Source: Marmoricola sp.
GTDB lineage: Bacteria; Actinomycetota; Actinomycetes; Propionibacteriales; Nocardioidaceae
Reading direction: 5' to 3'
Assembly: GCF_025965085.1 (NCBI RefSeq)
Contig: NZ_JAOPXP010000145.1
Coordinates: 1 to 53,251, forward strand
Length of the DNA stretch: 53,251 nt
Shown here piece after piece: positions 19,301 to 25,613 of the stretch (positions are counted from its first letter, which is position 1; the number at the start of each line of letters is the position of its first letter). Made by a program: the position numbers and the translations under genes. The notes beneath the pieces were generated by a model. The model saw nothing but the letters and a program-made list of their open reading frames with translations, was not told the DNA's origin and did not search any database.

Positions 19301-20066
19301 CGATCGTCGGGGCGTCGAGCCGGTCGGCGTAGCGGACGGCGTTGGAGAGCACGGTCGTCACCTGGCCCGTGCGCGCCAGCCCGGCCATCCGGGCGGCGTG
19401 CGGGGAGGAGCCCGGTCCCGAGCCGGCCAGCCGGTGGGAGACGACCTCGACCACGAGCTGACCGGGGTCGAGGAGGTCGAGCCAGCGACGCAGCACGGCG
19501 CCGCCGAGGTCCTCGCGTCGCAGCGTGGCGGCACGGCCCAACTCGGAGGCCGGACCGAGCAGCACACGGACGTCGCGGCCCGAGACGTGCTCGGCCACGA
19601 GCTCGGGGGTGCACACCGGGGTGCCGCGCTCGCCGGCCGCGTGGGTCGCCGAGACCAGCCGGCACACGGCCGCCCACCCGGCCTTCCCGCTGGCCAGGAA
19701 GGTGACCCGGGGCAGCCGGGCGTCCCGGGAGGCACCGCCCCGAGTCGGGGTGCGGGGACGGTTGCCGGTGGTCGAGGAGCCAGCGCCGGCGAGCGTTGGT
19801 TCCTGAGGAGCGAGCGTCTCGAAGGGCTTGAGCCCACCGGCCACCGAGGTGGCGAAGGCCAGGTCGACGCCGAGCACCGGGCGGACCCCGTTGGCCATCG
19901 CCGCCTTGGCGAACCGGACCGCGCCATAGGTCCCGTCGCGATCGGTCAGCGCGAGGGTGTCCATCTCCTGCTCGGCGGCGCGCTCGACGAGGACGTGCGG
20001 GTGCGAGGCGCCGTACTGCAGCGAGTAGCCCGATGCCACGTGCAGGTGCACGAAGGGATCAGCCAC
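16368..20066 (-). CDS. dnaE2: DnaE2-type error-prone DNA polymerase III alpha subunit
   Basis: C-family polymerase of 1232 aa implicated in damage-induced mutagenesis. The N-terminal PHP domain opens with [13 protein letters not shown]. The palm carries PDIDIDVES near residue 460. Other alpha-subunit motifs are [54 protein letters not shown] and [26 protein letters not shown], with an OB-fold near the C-terminus. It is longer than typical DnaE2 (about 1050-1100 aa), partly through a low-complexity insert after residue 80. GTG 20066 is used because it lies 2 nt after the HEPN stop and begins at the PHP domain. It belongs to the SOS-box operon. Confidence 0.93.
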   Translation of the reverse strand: [1232 protein letters not shown]

Positions 20067-20068
20067 CG

Positions 20069-20527
20069 CTAGGCCACACGGATCGGGGCGTGCTCGGTCA
20101 GCCCCAGGGAGGTCTCCACCAGGGCCAGGAAGCGGTCGGCGTCCCGCACGAGGTCGTCGGCCTCCCGCTCGGTGACCGCACGGCGCGACCCCGCCTCGGC
20201 GGCCGCCCTCTTGGCGGCCCCCGCGGCGAAGAAGCTCGCCCACTCGCTGAGCTCCGGCGCCACCTCGGCGAGCAGCACCCAGGCGTTCTTCTGGGGCCGG
20301 CGCCGGGTCGGCATCACCGGCCGGGCGCGAGCCGCCAGCAGGGCTGCGGTCGCCCGGAGCGCGGAGACGTGGGCGTGGGCGTAGCGCTCCGGGACGCTCG
20401 AGCTGGTGATCGCCTCGCGCAACGACTCGGCCGCCCGCTCGAGGTAGGAGTGGGTCGCGGCGGTCAGGAAATGGGGTCCCCCTGTCGTCATCGGCGTGCT
20501 CAACGGGGTGGTCAGCTGCTGGGTCAT
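20069..20527 (-). CDS. SAV_6107-family HEPN domain protein
   Basis: A 152-aa all-helical protein matching the HEPN family named after a Streptomyces avermitilis locus. The helix ERYAHAHVSALRATAALLAAR contains an R-x4-H arrangement (RYAHAH) like the catalytic motif of HEPN ribonucleases. Whether it is active is not known. Thr/Pro-rich N-terminus. ATG 20527 has GGAGG at 7 nt. It is sandwiched in an operon between DUF6504 and dnaE2, with only 2 nt to dnaE2. Confidence 0.85.
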   Translation of the reverse strand: MTQQLTTPLSTPMTTGGPHFLTAATHSYLERAAESLREAITSSSVPERYAHAHVSALRATAALLAARARPVMPTRRRPQKNAWVLLAEVAPELSEWASFFAAGAAKRAAAEAGSRRAVTEREADDLVRDADRFLALVETSLGLTEHAPIRVA

Positions 20528-20548
20528 CTCGTGTCCTCCTTCAGTCCG

Positions 20549-20878
20549 TCAGTCCATGGCCCGGACGAGCTGCCAGCTGCCCTCGGACCAGCTGAACACC
20601 AGGTCGAAGACGCCGTAGCCGGGGTCGTGCTCGGGTGAGTGGAGGGCAGCGACCCTTCCCCGGGCTGCTGCCACCCGCCACACCTCGCGCTCCCGCAGGA
20701 GGTCGGTGTCGACTCCCCCGCCGGGCTGGTCGGCGGTTCGTCTGGTCCACCAGGCGCCGGTCTCCACCCAGTGCGCGACCACTTCGCGCACCTGCCACAA
20801 GCGCCCCCGCCACAGGAACTGCTCGGGATCCTCGTCTGCGCCCTTGCGCACCTCTACGGGGTCGTCGTAACGCCGCAC
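20549..20878 (-). CDS. DUF6504 family protein
   Basis: A 109-aa protein (RRYDDPVEVRKGADEDPEQFLWRGRLWQVREVVAHWVETGAWW...VWRV...GVFDLVFSWSEGSWQLVRAMD). DUF6504 proteins commonly occur beside dnaE2/imuB-type polymerase genes in actinobacteria. The role is unknown. GTG 20878 is preferred because GAGGAG lies 7 nt upstream and it yields an RRYDDP start. GTG 20893 would add five residues. It is the first gene after the SOS box, about 100 nt downstream of it. Confidence 0.85.
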   Translation of the reverse strand: MRRYDDPVEVRKGADEDPEQFLWRGRLWQVREVVAHWVETGAWWTRRTADQPGGGVDTDLLREREVWRVAAARGRVAALHSPEHDPGYGVFDLVFSWSEGSWQLVRAMD

Positions 20879-20974
20879 CGTCCTGCTCCTCACCTGATGA
20901 ACCGCAGCCGTTCGACCCGCTGTCAGCGCCCCGGTGGAGGATGGGGGTCGAGGTCACCCTCCACCGGGACGTGA

Positions 20975-20990
20975 TCGAACATGTGTTCGA
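20975..20990. promoter_or_regulatory. LexA-binding SOS box
   Basis: The palindrome TCGAAC-ATGT-GTTCGA matches the actinobacterial LexA consensus (GAAC-N4-GTTC) with perfect six-base arms. On the minus strand it lies about 100 nt before DUF6504, directly after a TTGAAG (20995-21000) that could be a -35. It should make DUF6504-HEPN-dnaE2 damage-inducible. Confidence 0.88.
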
Positions 20991-21133
20991 ACAACTTCAA
21001 GGTACACCTCCCCTCCGACAGGACGTCAAGACGTGTCGGCAACTTCCACGGTTCTGGACATTCCTCCTCCGAGGAGCGGCTGGACCGGGCTCGGGACGTG
21101 GGGGAACCGGGAGCCGTGGCCCGCCTCGACCGG

Positions 21134-21139
21134 TACGTT
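21134..21139 (+). promoter_or_regulatory. -10 element of a leaderless transcript (YbaK)
   Basis: TACGTT followed by 6 nt and the ATG at 21146. There is no purine-rich ribosome site. Confidence 0.5.
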
Positions 21140-21145
21140 GCCGCC

Positions 21146-21652
21146 ATGAGCGAACGCCCCGACGAGCATTCAGCCATCACCCGTTTCCGCGCCGAGCTCG
21201 AACGCCGAGGCGGCACCGGCCGGATCGTCGTGCTCCCCGACTCGGTGCACACCGCCCAGCTCGCCGCCGACGCACTCGGCTGCGAGGTCGGCGCGATCGC
21301 CAACAGCCTGCTGTTCATGGTGCCGACCGACGGGGGTGACGCGGCCGACGGCGAGCCGCTCCTGCTGCTGACCAGCGGTTCGCACCGCGTCGACACCGGC
21401 AAGGTCGTCGCCACCCTGGGGATCCCGGCCCTCAGGCGCGCCAAGCCGGACTTCGTCCGACGTCACACCGGCCAGGTCATCGGCGGCGTCTCCCCCTTCG
21501 ACCACCCGGCACCGGTGCGGACCTACCTCGACCCCGTGCTGAGGCACTACGACGAGATCTGGGCTGCGGCCGGCCATCCCGCCGCCGTGTTCAGCAGCAC
21601 CTATGAAGAGCTCCAGCGGATGACCGGAGCCGACGAGCTCGACGTGGAGTGA
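21146..21652 (+). CDS. YbaK/EbsC-family aminoacyl-tRNA deacylase
   Basis: A 168-aa member of the YbaK/ProX editing family, which hydrolyses mischarged tRNA (for example Cys- or Ala-tRNA(Pro)). Features are an N-terminal helix, then HTAQLAADALGCEVGAIANSLLF, LLLLTSGSHRVDTGKVVATLG and KPDFVRRHTGQVIGGVSPFDHPAPVRTYLDPVL, as in the family. ATG 21146 is chosen because the family begins about 30 residues before the LGCEVG segment and because a TANNNT hexamer lies 6 nt upstream. The precise tRNA substrate cannot be read from sequence. Confidence 0.88.
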   Translation: MSERPDEHSAITRFRAELERRGGTGRIVVLPDSVHTAQLAADALGCEVGAIANSLLFMVPTDGGDAADGEPLLLLTSGSHRVDTGKVVATLGIPALRRAKPDFVRRHTGQVIGGVSPFDHPAPVRTYLDPVLRHYDEIWAAAGHPAAVFSSTYEELQRMTGADELDVE

Positions 21653-21682
21653 GGCCTCAGGGGTGCCCCCTGAAGCCCCCCG

Positions 21683-21688
21683 TAGGGT
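21683..21688 (+). promoter_or_regulatory. -10 element of a leaderless transcript (FAD oxidoreductase)
   Basis: TAGGGT followed by 7 nt and the ATG at 21696. Confidence 0.5.
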
Positions 21689-21695
21689 GACCGCC

Positions 21696-23006
21696 ATGGC
21701 GCGCGTGGTGGTGGTCGGCGGAGGGTACGGCGGCCTCGCCAGTGCTGCGCGCCTGGCCAAGATCGGCCACGAGGTGACCCTGGTCGAGGCCAGGTCGCGG
21801 GTCGGTGGTGCGCTCGGGTACGTCGAGCGGGACGGCTACCGCTGGGACGCCGGACCCACCCACACACTTCTCCCCGCCGTGCTGCGCGACCTGTTCCGCA
21901 AGTCGGGCCGGGCGCTGGAGAAGGAGATGGAGCTGGTCCCGGTCGAGCCGGTGGCCCGCCACCTGTTCGACGATGACGACGAGACCGTCCTCGACCTGCC
22001 GGGGGGCAGCCGCGCGGCCCAGATGGCGGCCGTCGACGCCGCCCTCGGGTCCGGGCTGGGCGCCCAGTGGTCGGCGTACGTCGACGCCTTCGCCGACGAC
22101 TGGGAGACGCTTCGCCGCGACTGGCTCGAGCGCCCCTTCTCCGCCGAGCTCGCGAGCAGGCACACCAAGGCGCTGCTCTCCACGCGGCTGACCCTGCACA
22201 AGCTGGCCCAGAAGGCGTTCAGGGACGAGCGGCTGCGACAGCTGGCCTGCTACCCGATGGTCCTGGAGGGCCACGACCTGCGCAACGTGCCCGCGTGGAT
22301 GGGGATGTGGACCTACGTCGAGCAGAACTTCGGGGCCTGGACCGTCCCCGGTGGGATGGGCTCGCTGGCCGAGGCGCTGTCCTCCCGCCTGGGGACGCGG
22401 GGCGTGACGGTCCTGCTGTCCACCCGAGCCCTCGACCTCGAGCTGTCCGGCGGCCGGGTCGCGGGCGTCCGCACCGAGCAGGGCGTGATCGAGGCCGACC
22501 ACGTCGTCTGCGCGATCGACCCCCGACGGCTGCCGGCCCTCGCGTCGCTGGTCCAGCGGACGATGCCGGCGCTCCCGCCGGTGACCTGCCACATCGGCGT
22601 GGTCGGCGAGGTGCCCGACCTCCCCCACGAGGTGGTCATCCACGGCGACCCGTTGCTGGTGCTGCGCACCGGTGGCCAGGCACCCGACGGCGCCCACGCC
22701 TGGACCCTGCTCGGACGTGGTCAGCTGGCGGAGGACATCGTCAACTCCCTGCAACGCGCGGGCATCCGGGTCCGCGACCAGGTCGAGGTCCGCGTCGACC
22801 GGTCACCTCGCGAGCTGGTGGAGGAGTGGGGCGGCTCGCCGTACGGCGTGCTGTGGCAGGGCCGCAACACCGTCAGCCGCCGCCTCGGCCCGACCACCCC
22901 GGTCCCCGGCGTCCTGATGGCCGGCGCGCACGCGACCCCGGGTGCGGGCCTGCCCTCGGTCGGCCTCTCCGCCGCCCTGGTGGCCCAGTCGATCGGGCCT
23001 GCCTGA
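21696..23006 (+). CDS. Phytoene-desaturase-like FAD-dependent oxidoreductase
   Basis: A 436-aa NAD(P)/FAD-dependent oxidoreductase. The N-terminus is a clear dinucleotide-binding fold (VVVVGGGYGGLASAARLAKIGHEVTLVEARSRVGGALG). A family-typical YRWDAGPT follows, then VPGGMGSLAEALSSRL mid-protein and a C-terminal VPGVLMAGAHATPGAGLPSVGLSAALVAQSI segment that closes the FAD site. Carotenoid desaturases and isomerases share this architecture. No phytoene synthase is nearby, so a carotenoid role is unproven, although a prenyl synthase lies two genes on. It converges on metF with 15 nt between the stops. Confidence 0.85.
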   Translation: MARVVVVGGGYGGLASAARLAKIGHEVTLVEARSRVGGALGYVERDGYRWDAGPTHTLLPAVLRDLFRKSGRALEKEMELVPVEPVARHLFDDDDETVLDLPGGSRAAQMAAVDAALGSGLGAQWSAYVDAFADDWETLRRDWLERPFSAELASRHTKALLSTRLTLHKLAQKAFRDERLRQLACYPMVLEGHDLRNVPAWMGMWTYVEQNFGAWTVPGGMGSLAEALSSRLGTRGVTVLLSTRALDLELSGGRVAGVRTEQGVIEADHVVCAIDPRRLPALASLVQRTMPALPPVTCHIGVVGEVPDLPHEVVIHGDPLLVLRTGGQAPDGAHAWTLLGRGQLAEDIVNSLQRAGIRVRDQVEVRVDRSPRELVEEWGGSPYGVLWQGRNTVSRRLGPTTPVPGVLMAGAHATPGAGLPSVGLSAALVAQSIGPA

Positions 23007-23021
23007 GCGCGCGCGGCCCGG

Positions 23022-23909
23022 TCAGGCGTGGACGGACAGGGCGGCGTAGATCTCACGCGTCGCCTTGGACCGGTTGAGGGTGTAGAAGTGCAGGCCCGGG
23101 GCGCCGTGCTCGAGCAGGATGTCGCAGAGCTCGGTGGCGATCGCGATGCCCTCGGCACGTACGGCGGCCGGGTCGTCCTTCAACGGCTCCAGCCGGGCCA
23201 TCACCTCGTCGGGGATCTCACGGCCCGAGAGCTCCACCATCTTCGCCATCGAGTCGAAGTTCAGGATCGGCATGATGCCCGGGACGATCGGGAAGTCGAC
23301 CCCGACGGCGCTCGCCCGCTCCACGAGGCCGAAGTAGTCGGAGGCGCGGAGCACCATCTCGGTCACCGCGAACTCCGCACCGGCGTCGTACTTCGCCTTG
23401 AGCACGGCAACGTCGTCGTCCAGGCTGGCGGCGTCGCGGTGCCCCTCGGGGAACGCGGCGACGCCGACGGAGAGGTCGCTGACCTGCCGGATGAACGCGA
23501 CCAGGTCGGAGGCGTACTCGACGCCGCCCTCGGTCGAGACCCACTCGGTGCCTGGCCCGCCGGGCGGGTCGCCGCGCAACGCCAGCACGTTGCGCACTCC
23601 GGAGTCGATGAGGGACTGCAGGATACGGGCGAGCTCGTCGGTGGTGTGGCCCCCGCAGGTCAGGTGCGCCATCGGCAGCATCGAGGTCTCCCGGGCGATC
23701 CGCCCCGTGATCGCGACGGTCCTGTCGCGCGTCGTACCGCCGGCGCCGTAGGTGACCGAGACGAACGTCGGCCGCAGGGGCTCGAGCTCGCTGATCGAGC
23801 GCCACAGGACCTCTTCGCCGGCCTCGTCCTTGGGCGGGAAGAACTCGAAGGAGAAGGAGCGACCGCCCAGCCGGAGCAGGTCACCGATGCGCGCAGAACC
23901 CTCGGACAC
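23022..23909 (-). CDS. metF: MetF, methylenetetrahydrofolate reductase
   Basis: Reduces 5,10-methylene-THF to 5-methyl-THF, the methyl donor for methionine synthesis. The 295-aa single-domain protein shows SFEFFPPKDEAGEE (catalytic Glu region), FVSVTYGAGGTTRDRT, HLTCGGHT, NVLALRGDPP, GAEFAVTEMV and GLHFYTLNRSKA, all MetF landmarks. The GTG start at 23909 is 7 nt after a TAATCT hexamer, so the mRNA is probably leaderless. That would rule out a metF leader riboswitch. It is divergent from the prenyl synthase over 31 bp. Confidence 0.96.
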   Translation of the reverse strand: MSEGSARIGDLLRLGGRSFSFEFFPPKDEAGEEVLWRSISELEPLRPTFVSVTYGAGGTTRDRTVAITGRIARETSMLPMAHLTCGGHTTDELARILQSLIDSGVRNVLALRGDPPGGPGTEWVSTEGGVEYASDLVAFIRQVSDLSVGVAAFPEGHRDAASLDDDVAVLKAKYDAGAEFAVTEMVLRASDYFGLVERASAVGVDFPIVPGIMPILNFDSMAKMVELSGREIPDEVMARLEPLKDDPAAVRAEGIAIATELCDILLEHGAPGLHFYTLNRSKATREIYAALSVHA

Positions 23910-23916
23910 GAGAGCA

Positions 23917-23922
23917 AGATTA
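23917..23922 (-). promoter_or_regulatory. -10 element of a leaderless transcript (metF)
   Basis: TAATCT on the minus strand, 7 nt before the GTG at 23909. It sits 6 bp from the opposing -10 of the prenyl synthase gene. Confidence 0.55.
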
Positions 23923-23928
23923 CGGGTC

Positions 23929-23934
23929 TACGCT
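23929..23934 (+). promoter_or_regulatory. -10 element of a leaderless transcript (prenyl synthase)
   Basis: TACGCT followed by 6 nt and the ATG at 23941. Its -35 region must lie inside the metF coding start. Confidence 0.55.
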
Positions 23935-23940
23935 CGCCGG

Positions 23941-25014
23941 ATGACCTGGGAGCACGAAGGATGGGACGCCGCGGGCTTCCGCGCCGACATCGAGTCCGCA
24001 CTGCAGGACTTCGTCCGCACCCAGGCCGAGTGGCTGGACCGCCTCGGTCCCGACGCCCAGCGGCTCGTCGAGCACGCACGGGTGAGCGTCTCGGGCGGGA
24101 AGCGCTTCCGAGCGGCCTTCTGCTGGTGGGGCCACCATGCGGTGGCCGAGCCGGCCGATCCCGGCGCCCTGCTGCGGGCCTGTTCCTCGCTGGAGCTGCT
24201 GCACGCGAGCGCCCTGGTGCACGACGACTACATGGATGCCTCCGACGTACGTCGGGGCCGCCCCGCCACCCACCGCGCCTTCGAGCAACTGCACCGCGAC
24301 AGCGGCTGGGCTGCCAGTCCGGAGCAGTACGGCGCCTCCGCCGCGATCCTGCTCGGCGACCTCCTGCTCAGCTGGTCCGACGAGCTGCTCCGGACGTGCG
24401 GCCTGCCCGCCGACCGCGTCCTGGACGCCCTCGGCTACTTCGACCTGACGCGCAGCGAGGTGGTCACCGGCCAGTTCCTCGACGTCTCGGCGCAGGCGCG
24501 CGGGGCGGCCGACGTGGACACCGCGATGACGGTGCTGCGCTACAAGTCCGCCAAGTACTCGATCGAGAGGCCGCTCCACATCGGCGCCGCCCTGGCCGGA
24601 GCGAGCCCCGGGATGATCACCCAGCTGAGCCGGTTCGGGCTGCCGCTGGGCGAGGCCTTCCAGCTCCGTGACGACCTGCTCGGCGTGTTCGGCGACCCAC
24701 GGGTGACCGGGAAGCCGGCAGGTGACGACCTGATCGAGGGGAAGCGCACGGTGCTGGTCTCGCTCGCGCTGGACGGCCTGCCCCCGGCCGAGGCGAAGGT
24801 CCTCGACTCCGCACTGGGCACCGCTCTGGAACCACCGCAGGTCGAGCACCTGTGCCGCCTCATCGACGAGTCCGGGGCCCGGGCGCAGGTCGAGGAAGTG
24901 ATCAGCCAGCTCACCGAGCGCTCCCTCACCGCGCTCGGGTCGGCCGACGTCACGGAACGGGCCCGCGGCGTACTCGCCGGGCTGGCGGCCCAGGTGACGC
25001 AGCGGGCTGTCTGA
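23941..25014 (+). CDS. Polyprenyl (geranylgeranyl-type) diphosphate synthase
   Basis: Trans-isoprenyl diphosphate synthase of 357 aa that elongates allylic diphosphates with IPP. The first Asp-rich motif is DDYMD (95-99), after HASALVH. The second is DDLLG (244-248), inside GEAFQLRDDLLGVFGD. GGKRFR (52-57) is the IPP-binding region. Position next to metF mirrors idsA2 in mycobacteria. Chain length cannot be set with confidence; GGPP is likely. The upstream open frame overlaps metF antisense and is not used. Confidence 0.93.
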   Translation: MTWEHEGWDAAGFRADIESALQDFVRTQAEWLDRLGPDAQRLVEHARVSVSGGKRFRAAFCWWGHHAVAEPADPGALLRACSSLELLHASALVHDDYMDASDVRRGRPATHRAFEQLHRDSGWAASPEQYGASAAILLGDLLLSWSDELLRTCGLPADRVLDALGYFDLTRSEVVTGQFLDVSAQARGAADVDTAMTVLRYKSAKYSIERPLHIGAALAGASPGMITQLSRFGLPLGEAFQLRDDLLGVFGDPRVTGKPAGDDLIEGKRTVLVSLALDGLPPAEAKVLDSALGTALEPPQVEHLCRLIDESGARAQVEEVISQLTERSLTALGSADVTERARGVLAGLAAQVTQRAV

Positions 25015-25023
25015 ACGGCTCGC

Positions 25024-25111
25024 GGTTTCACCCGTTCACCCGTGAAACCGGCACTTCCCCCGCGTTGCAACAGGGGGGAAGTGCACGTTTCACCAGTGAA
25101 CGGGTGAAACG
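25024..25111. repeat. Long intergenic palindrome with nested hairpins
   Basis: Two arms of about 38 nt (25024-25061 and 25073-25111) are inverted copies with about four mismatches, around a 12-nt centre holding TTGCAA. Each arm also folds on itself: GTTTCAC and GTGAAAC occur in both arms, giving four half-sites. It fills the gap between the convergent prenyl synthase and Rv2175c-like genes and could act as a bidirectional terminator or be a dispersed palindromic element. Confidence 0.8.
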
Positions 25112-25125
25112 TGTGACGCAAGTGA

Positions 25126-25503
25126 CTACAGGGCCAGCGCCTGCGCCCGCCGCTTGACCTCGGAGCCCCGGTTCTCGCGGAGGGCGTCGATCGGGCGTCC
25201 GGGGAGCGACTCGTCCTCGGTGAACAGCCAGGTGAGCTTCTCGCGGTCGTCCCAGCCGCCGTCGGCGAAGAGCGTCAGCAGGCCGGGGACGCCCTTGACG
25301 ATCTCTCCGTCCATGATCAGCTCGGCGGGGACCTGCTGGCCGGCTCCCGGCGACGGGACGGCGGCTGCCAGGTGGTGCTCGCGGATCAGCGTGCGGATCT
25401 TGGTCACGCTCACGTGCAGCTCCGTTGCGGCCGCTTTCCAGTCCAGCCAGTCGGTGATCAGGGTCTGCAGGTCGTCCTCGGGGGTGTTCTCGCTCACGCG
25501 CAC
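25126..25503 (-). CDS. Rv2175c-like winged-helix DNA-binding protein
   Basis: A 125-aa protein related to mycobacterial Rv2175c. The N-terminal winged-helix segment (DWLDWKAAATELHVSVTKIRTLIREHHLAAAV, about residues 18-49) is followed by QVPAELIMDGEIVKGVPGLLTLFADGGWDDREKLTWLFTEDESLPG and a basic C-terminus. In M. tuberculosis Rv2175c is phosphorylated by the kinase PknL encoded next door. Here too a Ser/Thr kinase lies divergently adjacent. Start GTG 25503; a second GTG at 25497 is equally possible. Confidence 0.85.
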   Translation of the reverse strand: MRVSENTPEDDLQTLITDWLDWKAAATELHVSVTKIRTLIREHHLAAAVPSPGAGQQVPAELIMDGEIVKGVPGLLTLFADGGWDDREKLTWLFTEDESLPGRPIDALRENRGSEVKRRAQALAL

Positions 25504-25613
25504 ATGTTCCCACCACGCTCATCTGACGCGTTCACCTGCCGGCTCCGACCCCTCGGAGCCTCTAAAGTGGCTGGTCAGTCGGGATCCTTCCCCGCCCGAC
25601 GCTGGAGGAGATC

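Noticed and set aside
20933-20992. Nineteen-codon frame beginning inside the SOS box on the minus strand.
   Set aside because: No ribosome site. Its ATG is simply part of the LexA palindrome spacer.
23910-23940. Possible methionine-type riboswitch upstream of metF.
   Set aside because: The gap is 31 bp and the transcript is probably leaderless, so there is no room.
25495-25512. ACATGTTC sequence near the Rv2175c-like start, resembling half of a LexA box.
   Set aside because: Only one arm fits; the other is GCGC.
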